Source: Durusdinium trenchii
Lineage: Eukaryota > Sar > Dinophyceae > Suessiales > Symbiodiniaceae
Reading direction: 5' to 3'
Assembly (NCBI GenBank): GCA_963970005.1
Contig: CAXAMN010018890.1
Span: forward strand, 998,197-1,062,196
Length of the DNA: 64,000 bases
Shown here in pieces: positions 58,601 to 64,000 of this stretch. The notes beneath the pieces were generated by a model, which saw only the letters and a list, made by a program, of their open reading frames with translations, searched no databases and was not told the DNA's origin. Positions within the stretch are counted from its first letter, which is position 1. Each line of letters begins with the position of its first letter. Position numbers and translations under genes: made by a program.

Positions 58601-61600
58601 TCGACTTTTCGCGAGAGCAGGCATCCACAATCTTGTCGTTGAGCTGGGACATAGACTGTCAGGATGGGGTGGGTACAGTGGATCGACGATCGTGACAAAA
58701 CATGTTAAACATTCAGTGGTAGTTCGGCGACATGCATTAATTTCATGATGCTACAATTGAAAACAGGACCAGGGGAAGTAAGCTGATCGATGCCTATATT
58801 ATATTTGAACATCCATGGATCGATCCATATGCCTGCAACCATGACTCATGATGGCCACAACATCATGACTATGAGCTAGCCCATGTCACTGAGATAAAAA
58901 GAGATCCTGAACTTTTGGAACGCTGACCCGAGGTGATGACGGTCGATCATGCATGCAGTATCATGAAAATTCATTTAATTGGCAAGACTGTTTGCTTGAA
59001 AGTGTTGTCTGAATCAAATTCAGGGGCAAGATTGAACCTCAATTCATGGTATACTGGCGGAGAGAAGACTGATCCAAAGCATTCCCCTCAATGCTCAGGT
59101 CGCGAGCACGCCTTCTTTGCTTTGTTAAACAAGTCCTTTGTTGCCTTCAGCTTCTCCTTCTCCTCTTCCTTCCTCAACTTCTCCTGCTCCTTCAGCAATC
59201 GCTCCTGTTTCTTCTCCTTGCTTTCTTTCTTACCTCCCTTCTTCTTCCTGGTATTTTTCCCCTTCTTGGCCTTCTTTCCCTTGCAAAGATAGCACGTGCA
59301 TGGTTGTAACGTACACAGTACATGTCAGATCTGACTATGAGAAAAACAAAATCAAAATGCCCAAAGCAGATATTATATATATATCGTTCGATTGAATCAT
59401 CCAACACCACCACCAGATCGAAGGATTTTCCATATGAATCAACGCAACAGGCGGGCAAGTAACATATGTTCCGGCCTTTTTCCCCTTTTTCTTCTGCTTT
59501 GAGCTCTCGGACGAGTCTGAAGAACCATCAGCCTCAGTGGACTTGCTGCTGCTCTGCTTCTTCCTTTTCTTGTCCTTTGGCTTGGTCCTGGCAGCACCAT
59601 CCTCAGCGTCTGTGTCACAGTCGCAGGCGGAAAAGAGATCTTCCATAACAGAATCGCTTCGCTCTGAAGTTCCTTCGGAATCCCAGACCAGGAAGAGCCG
59701 CATTTCCTGCGTGACAGGTCAAATCACGGTGGTGAGGCTTAAGGGATGCACACTAGCTAGCTAGCTTGTGTGACATGTACGTGTTAAACATCGCTTCAGC
59801 AGGCATCATATCAGTATATACTGCCTACATTGACCGAGTTCTTATGCATGCATATGAGCAAAAACCTATGCTTCAAATAAGATAGATCGGAGGTTCACAG
59901 TGACAATCCACCAGGCCCAGGACCAGACTGGAGCAAAAACCTGAGAGACTGCCTCATCGTCAATTGGCGGAAATCATATATCTAATATTTTTAAATAACA
60001 TGGAATATGGTTTTAGCATTTCAACCAAGATCGATAACCTAAGTGGAAACCTGGCAGGTGCAGTTCTTGGGCTAAAGCATGCTAGCTATTTAAAAAATAT
60101 AATATATATATATATATTATAAATATATATAATTTATGGTGCTGAACAATTCGCATGATCCTAACGAGCTCGATCTCATTTCCAGCCCTGTTTCGGTCGC
60201 CAGCCAGTTCGGGCCCAGCCTCCACCCCAGGTGCATCTGGGTGCCATTTTGTTTGTGTGGCGCAAGTTCTGGATCCGCCACTTTGGCGTCACATATTTGG
60301 TCTGCTATGCTCTGCGAGTCGTACTTCTTGGCTATTTGGGCCCTGGTTAACCAAATGCGGGCACCAAATGAGCTAGAAGTTGTCCGTTCGGTGAACTTCT
60401 TGAACAGTTCTGATTTGCGCCACTCTCCAGCACACTGTGCCCAAGCATCTTGAAGAACTTGAAGTTTCTGACTGCCTGAGATAGTTCGATATGTGCACTG
60501 CGAGCTTGAGGATATCATGCACATTATATAGGACACAGGACTGCATTGGAGTTTCCATGCGTGCATGCATGCAGTGTGTCATAAGAACAATGCAAAGGAG
60601 TGAATGCACATTGACATGTCTGATCAGTATACCGGTTCGCTCCACATGCAGGCGCACACCCACAGGGACAGATTAATTTAATACGTGACATGACTTTGGA
60701 TAGACTTTCAGTATCCTGGGATCATGGTTCTTCAGGGTCCAAGACACAATATGATGCATTGGCAAAGGCCTTTTTCATTTCTTTGGGGCAATCCTTTCCT
60801 CAGTTTCAGATGGATCAGGACACAGGACGGTACCCTACATGGCATAGATCAGCTAGCTGATGCACTCTTGATAATTGATATATGGATTCGTAGTATTTCA
60901 ACCTTTTCCGGAAAATGGCACCATCAAATTTAGGAGAATGAAGGGGCACTGTTATAATACCTACGCATATATTAATTATTATATAAGCTGGTTCTGATTG
61001 GCGATATGCGTTGCACGTGGCCTCAACCACAATCATCCAACGTCCAACAAAAACTACATGTGCATTGACAAGATTCGTTCAAAAGACCTCGAAAAGCGCA
61101 TGTAGCGAGCATGTGCCGCTTTTTGTGCTGGTGTTTTTTCTTTTCGAACAGGCTTGGTCGGTGCCGGTAGTGGTGCCGGTGCTGCATCAGCAGACGCAGG
61201 AGCATCATTTGCCGTTGCACCTGGTTCCGTCTTGATGGCTCTGTCCAAAGCTTCTTCAAATTCACGCGCTGCGTCATCCAACTCTCCAGCAGCACCTTCG
61301 GCAGCAGATTGGCTGGTTCCATCATCACTGGCACTGGGCAATGTGGAGGCGTCACCAGTGGCAGCGGACCCGGGAAGCGACCTGGGAGTGTCAGCTCCAT
61401 GCGATGGTGTGCCCAATTGTGAGGCTGTGTTAGCCCTGGCCATGTTGTCTAAGCACGCTTGCTTCCGTGCCTGATCATCTCGGAGATCATTCCTGCATGG
61501 AGTTGGCTGGCTTTTCACTTCAGCTGCCAAGTTGCTATCATGTGGCTGGTCTGTGTGGCGAACTGGAGGTTTAGCTGCTGCCTTTCTTGCTGATGCTTTT

Positions 61601-63146
61601 GGCCGATCACCACCTGCACCAGCACTAGTGGCATCATCACCAAGAGCAAGTGCTGCAGATGGTTCAGCAACCTGGGCATTTGGCGCAGGCACTTGTGGTG
61701 GAACGGGGTTGGCAGCCACCTCTTGACGCTTGTTGAGAATTGCTTCCCTTTGCATCTGGTGGGACTCTGCCAAAGATACCACACCTGCAGTAGGCACACT
61801 CTCATTCCCTGCATGTGCAGGCAATGATGGAAGCTGCGGTGTAGGGGTCAAGGTCCGTCGTATTTTGTCAACAGGAGTAGCAGGGCCAGGGGAAAGGACC
61901 GGCACACTGTTCACCCGCACAATGCCTGCTGGCCGCCCACTCACAGTAGGCCTAGGGGTAGTACAACGGGTTTGGTCAGCAAGCCTCCTTGCTTCCTCAC
62001 ACCCCCGACGGGCGTTGGCAATGGCATCTGCGTCCGAGCCAGGCACGGTGCTCGCAGTGCTCGAGGCTCCTATGGGCCGCTGGGGACATATGCATGGATG
62101 TGTGAGGTTGTGTATACATGAGCTCATGAGATAGTATGGTGTGTCTATCTAATTATATAGTTATAATCGTAGTGGTGTTGTACCATCAGATTGTGTTGTA
62201 TAAAAACAACCCCCAATGATACAAACTTGCTCAATTTTAGTTGTATCATGTTGACAACTATATATATATATTATATTGTTCGCTTGTTGGTGAGATCAGG
62301 TGTGTTATGTCAGAACTCATACGTTTATGATTGATCATGATATCTCATATCATAATGGTTTTGATGTGTTATATATGTTATTATTGCTTAGTGATTAATA
62401 TGTGTACAGATCATTTCCCACCATCAACCTTGATTGATGCATCATAATGGCAATCGTGGTTTGTCTTCTATCACAGTGACCCCGTCAAGAACCTAGTATA
62501 TATCGTGTCAAAGCGGATCCAAGTTACATGTGTGCAATTAATATGTTTTCGAATTAGTTTCGAATTTGAGTCACATGCTTTGCCTTCCATGTGCATACAT
62601 TGCATGTGTGCATGCTAGCTTGGTTCCTATTGAAGGTGCATGCATGCATGCATGAATAATAATTAACAAACCACCCCAAAGTACAGTGGTCGACCAAAAA
62701 CCATAAACTCTGAACACGGCTTTCCCTGATCCACAACCCCATGGCCCACATGGCCGGAACATCCTGGAGAGGTGGTGGGTGGTGTATCCGGAGATGTCGT
62801 CGATGCACTTGCCACGGAAGGCCGAACCGCCTTTGATGGCTTCACCATTGAGTCGCAAGCAACTCGGTCTGCCAACCTTGACAGCGGAGTACGGATGGCA
62901 AGGGGGAAGCATTTAACCTGCATGCACATGCATATGCAAATTGCATGCATGCATGCATATTTGTGGTTTGTGTGAACGATCGATCCATGCATAAGGCATG
63001 GACAGGACTGAACACCATCCAAACTCATCTTCAGCCAGCTCGCGGCCTAGGCCCCTTTCCACCACCAACCATGCAACCTCTAGTTCAGCTCGCCTCTTCG
63101 ACCTTTCCGCAGCACGTGCCAACGCATCTTGCACCGCGGACGACAT
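52597..63146 (-). CDS. large many-exon gene of a dinoflagellate-expanded family, function unknown
   Basis: About 19 candidate exons on one strand, from an ATG at 63146 to a 40-base exon at 52597-52636; the 3' end was not found. Protein order: short charged helix (MSSAVQDALARAAERSKR); Ser/Thr/Pro/Ala-rich low-complexity region; basic motif HARYMRFSR; small Trp-rich domain; acidic then Lys-rich segment; Lys/Glu coiled coil; small helical exons; a Cys-containing segment; and a conserved core across 55557-52597. The best core exon is 55129-54399. From memory this architecture belongs to a very large family in dinoflagellate genomes with no assigned role; some members may be element-derived. Phase was checked and fits for 55557-55469 / 55129-54399 / 53827-53658. 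Other junctions are approximate. Introns are rich in TGCATGCA. One exon needs a frameshift, so the gene may be decaying. Confidence 0.7.
53140..53265 (-). CDS. possible exon 18 of the large gene
   Basis: An open minus frame contains LFEPLNPDQQRVLQHSFPAI. Less certain than its neighbours; limits not fixed. Confidence 0.35.
53345..53483 (-). CDS. exon 17 of the large gene
   Basis: The minus frame contains KAYNGRIVAQWLADTAAEVA, DDRLAPIALCMFLVQYLL. The K-A-Y-N-x-R and W-L motifs follow exon 16 in the family as remembered. The frame then runs into a TGCATGCA intron. Confidence 0.62.
53658..53827 (-). CDS. exon 16 of the large gene
   Basis: Acceptor CACTTCAAG and donor AAACAA|GTCACT give 170 bases whose first two complete the codon left by exon 15. 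Reads HVLLSTGIWGRMDESVQTRL, HRAYLAFKAWCTVHKIACSQ, PAFQEKQ. Confidence 0.65.
54399..55129 (-). CDS. exon 15 of the large gene, main conserved core
   Basis: The 731-base exon has 243 codons and is the clearest coding stretch in the window. Ordered motifs: SYINLPVKYLDRDGVPTI, EPWPIVDIHDTMSFLFEG, TVPIGLYGDSARIDLRF, PTILRRITWSANHAYFGYFP, FQVTELRGDWVFHKKIWNF and WNGEQVCHQCSAK with a C-x-x-C pair. Acceptor TTTGGAG and donor TCTCTAC|GTCAGT. The incoming and outgoing phases fit exons 14 and 16. Family core of unknown function. Confidence 0.78.
55469..55557 (-). CDS. exon 14 of the large gene, start of the conserved core
   Basis: Acceptor TGCTTTCAG and donor GCATCCT|GTCGGG give 89 bases, phase 0 to 2. 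Reads DAGGLNMPGIARKLGTLHSA, NASRDWWRIL. The spacing L-G-x-x-x-x-x-N-x-x-R-D matches the family pattern I remember. Confidence 0.58.
55965..56075 (-). CDS. exon 13 of the large gene
   Basis: The minus frame reads SKKQSCFDESIPPSVMSPS, LAALSRARWAKRCEECKL. Edges are approximate. Confidence 0.42.
56344..56472 (-). CDS. exon 12 of the large gene
   Basis: Acceptor CCGCGCAG and donor TTCCAT|GTAAGT. The frame DDDAGHSSVLENAIHDVCGG, DACNDCSVGLAMG fits the family best as I remember it; a hydrophobic alternative frame (43 codons, phase 0) is also open. Confidence 0.48.
56938..56998 (-). CDS. possible small exon 11 of the large gene
   Basis: Lies between ATCCATGCAG and a perfect GTAAGT donor; reads SLGCSPCKGEQKDIAGNEQ. 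Phase did not fit its neighbours, so it may be skipped or false. Confidence 0.3.
57092..57170 (-). CDS. exon 10 of the large gene
   Basis: Acceptor GGTACCAG and donor GATTAC|GTGAGT, both close to consensus. Reads YQVCLPPEETDLDKLIK, DSDAAIADY. Confidence 0.52.
57460..57625 (-). CDS. exon 9 of the large gene
   Basis: The minus frame contains LPVQWPRTPDLKKALGSHIL and KKKNTLCDVRGKIQARV. Limits are approximate; the acceptor may be TCTTTGCAAG. Confidence 0.45.
57870..57943 (-). CDS. small exon 8 of the large gene
   Basis: After CTAGCCCAG it reads LLFLVKDTANDHLLGTPED and IRFAKLLFHDI. The donor is not fixed. Confidence 0.42.
58590..58655 (-). CDS. small exon 7 of the large gene
   Basis: After CTGACAG it reads SMSQLNDKIVDACSREKSIA. 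Only about 22 codons, but in the expected helical style. Confidence 0.42.
59110..59279 (-). CDS. exon 6 of the large gene, Lys/Glu coiled coil
   Basis: After acceptor CTTTGCAAG it reads GKKAKKGKN, KEKKQERLLKEQEKLRKEEE and KEKLKATKDLFNKAK. It is almost uninterrupted charged helix. Two other frames are open because of the repeat-like codons. Confidence 0.58.
59475..59706 (-). CDS. exon 5 of the large gene, acidic then Lys-rich
   Basis: After acceptor GTCACGCAG it reads EMRLFLVWDSEGTSERSD, FSACDCDTDAEDGAARTK, then Ser/Lys-rich KPKDKKRKKQSSSKST and SSKQKKKGKKAG. The Lys-rich blocks resemble nuclear localisation signals. Confidence 0.62.
60180..60475 (-). CDS. exon 4 of the large gene, Trp-rich domain with a likely frameshift
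   Basis: Follows acceptor AACTATCTCAG. Contains LQDAWAQCAGEWRKSELF, ARIWLTRAQIAKKYDSQSIA and ICDAKVADPEL. After this the expected continuation KWHPDAPGVEAGPELAG is in another frame from about 60265, so one indel separates the halves. Confidence 0.62.
61088..62079 (-). CDS. exon 3 of the large gene, low-complexity Ala/Pro/Ser-rich
   Basis: About 330 codons from acceptor TATGTCCCCAG to donor TTTTCGAG|GTC. Rich in Ala, Asp, Ser, Thr and Pro, with short motifs such as ARRGCEEARRLADQ and DDAAREFEEALDRAI. It ends KAAHARYMRFSR, a basic motif that opens the conserved part of the family. Probably disordered. Confidence 0.68.
62725..62917 (-). CDS. exon 2 of the large gene
   Basis: Follows acceptor GTGCATGCAG, itself part of a TGCATGCA run. 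Reads VKCFPLAIRTPLSRLADRV, then SVASASTTSPDTPPTTSPG, low-complexity. The donor is unclear. Confidence 0.5.
63015..63146 (-). CDS. exon 1 of the large gene (start codon)
   Basis: A true ATG opens MSSAVQDALARAAERSKR, RAELEVAWLVVERGLGREL, AEDEF. This is a strong amphipathic helix and a typical N-terminus for the family as I remember it. The donor is uncertain. Confidence 0.65.
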
Positions 63147-63256
63147 TGTACCCCTTCCAAGGCACGATCCAACCCAAATGCTTCAGAATTCATATTTAGT
63201 GCACAACGCACCCAAATACACAATTGACGCTCAGGAAAAAAAAGATTTTAGGGCTC

Positions 63257-63343
63257 CCGTCGTTCACGCATAATTACTGTCGTTCACGCATAGTTACGGT
63301 CGTTCACGCTAGTTTCACGCTGTTTCACGATGTTTCACGCACC
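63257..63343. repeat. two adjoining minisatellites
   Basis: GTCGTTCACGCATAATTAC-type units (about 19 bases) repeat three times, then GTTTCACGCT-type units (10 bases) repeat three times. Both share TTCACGC. Confidence 0.88.
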
Positions 63344-64000
63344 CCCGTTTTTGGAGGTCACCAACATTGGTGCATAGGCCATATTGGGCACAAAGTCTAT
63401 AAATGACTTGGTGCATGGAATATTGGTGCAATGCATCACTTAAGGCTTGGACGCCGGGACAGGTCCAGCACTGACCACATCAATGTGTGTGGGGGGAACC
63501 ATGGTAGTTTCATGTACAGTGGACAAATATGACAAATATGGACAAATAGTTGAGCTTCTTGTCTGGAGCCCTGTTCCCAGACTATACCCAAGCTGACACG
63601 AATTTATGGCATAGCAGTCTATCTAGACCAGTTCGTGTGTAGTCTTCCTCACACGCCAGGCCTTTTGGTTTCATATCATGAAACCCATCTAGCTAATTAG
63701 GTTGCTCAGTGGATGCACTACGCCCAACAGAAGTAGGGACTGCCCATCACAGATCCCTGGTAGATTTAAATCCACTCAAGCCCCGCGTGCAAAATGGGGA
63801 CATAGGTGCCCTCAACCACTTGCGATTTCAGCTCGTCCCGCACCGGACCAAGGAGTGCATGGCGCCACCGATAAGGCCCTTGACATGGACGGGCATGTGA
63901 AGAGAGAGGGTGTGCAAGGGCATGGTTGGAGGTGGAGGGATTGGTTCACCCTGCTGCACGCTGTGTTTGCACATTTATATATTCGCACAAATGGTAGCCA
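63344..64000. other. no supported gene upstream of the large gene
   Basis: Contains short open frames, the best on plus at 63750-63900 (VQNGDIGALNHLRFQL), without splice context. Promoter elements of the gene starting at 63146 would lie around 63150-63350, but none is recognisable. Confidence 0.4.

Larger units (their letters stand above)
51942..62958. repeat. dispersed TGCATGCA palindromic runs
   Basis: Long runs at about 51942-51963, 53294-53323, 57289-57324, 62638-62654 and 62941-62958, with many shorter ones between (for example 55193, 55873, 57764, 59843, 60559). They sit mainly in introns of the large gene. GATCGATC palindromes are also frequent. The His/Met/Cys-rich open frames over them are artefacts. 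Confidence 0.85.

Noticed and set aside
59110-59279. Independent Lys/Arg-rich small protein
   Set aside because: It fits better as a coiled-coil exon of the large gene, bounded by an acceptor and lacking its own start.
51942-62958. CRISPR-like array from regularly seen TGCATGCA repeats
   Set aside because: Copies are irregularly spaced over 11 kb, self-palindromic, and lie in a eukaryotic intron-rich gene.
1-64000. Dinoflagellate spliced-leader relics
   Set aside because: I looked for the CCATTTTGGCTCAAG-type end; only short partial words such as GGGCTCAAGCG near 42680 were seen, which is not enough.
1-64000. Strict one-strand gene orientation as in dinoflagellate gene clusters
   Set aside because: Most candidates are on the minus strand, but good plus-strand exons at 2939, 27799, 40832 and 41084 argue against it.

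Overview
The window looks like nuclear DNA of a dinoflagellate, most likely a Symbiodiniaceae-type alga. Reasons: base composition is mixed; there is no long continuous gene; coding potential lies in short exons ending in G|GT donors and beginning after AG; dispersed inverted-repeat elements are numerous; and two protein families that I associate from memory with dinoflagellate genomes are present (a many-exon protein with a low-complexity N-terminus, and a retroelement reverse transcriptase). No rRNA, tRNA, CRISPR array, bacterial operon or dinoflagellate spliced-leader relic was found. A 10-base run of N at about 6295-6304 is an assembly gap.

Region 1 (1-43 kb) is repeat-rich and gene-poor. 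It holds isolated exons on both strands (best supported at about 3.5-3.85, 14.8, 23.4, 25.6, 27.8, 36.1-36.4, 40.8 and 42.4 kb), none with a product I recognise. Between them lie a 1.8 kb foldback element with about 200 bp inverted termini (5745-7564), two arrays of a spaced TTATAAAATG / CTTACAAAATG motif (1.87-2.8 and 8.1-9.04 kb), small inverted-repeat elements of several families, minisatellites and a G-rich tract.

Region 2 (43.2-47.9 kb) is a young composite retroelement. Two different modules of about 360 bp, A and B, each open in a (GT)n run and end in AAG followed by GT repeats. They are arranged A - spacer - B - internal region - B - A. The B copies are nearly identical and enclose a frameshift-scarred internal region with a recognisable reverse transcriptase whose active-site box is atypical.

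Region 3 (48.9-50.6 kb) has a three-exon 3' gene end on the minus strand whose splice phases agree, plus a broken transposase-like relic.

Region 4 (52.6-63.15 kb) is one large minus-strand gene of about 19 candidate exons. It starts at an ATG at 63146 and codes in order for a short helical N-terminus, an Ala/Ser/Pro-rich region, a small Trp-rich domain, Lys/Glu coiled coils and a large conserved core. Its introns, and the DNA right of about 51.7 kb generally, are full of TGCATGCA and GATCGATC palindromes that are almost absent to the left, so there is a sharp compositional boundary.

Exon edges were placed by eye from frame, splice consensus and, where stated, phase agreement. Many small candidates in region 1 may be spurious or on the wrong strand. 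No transcript evidence was available.
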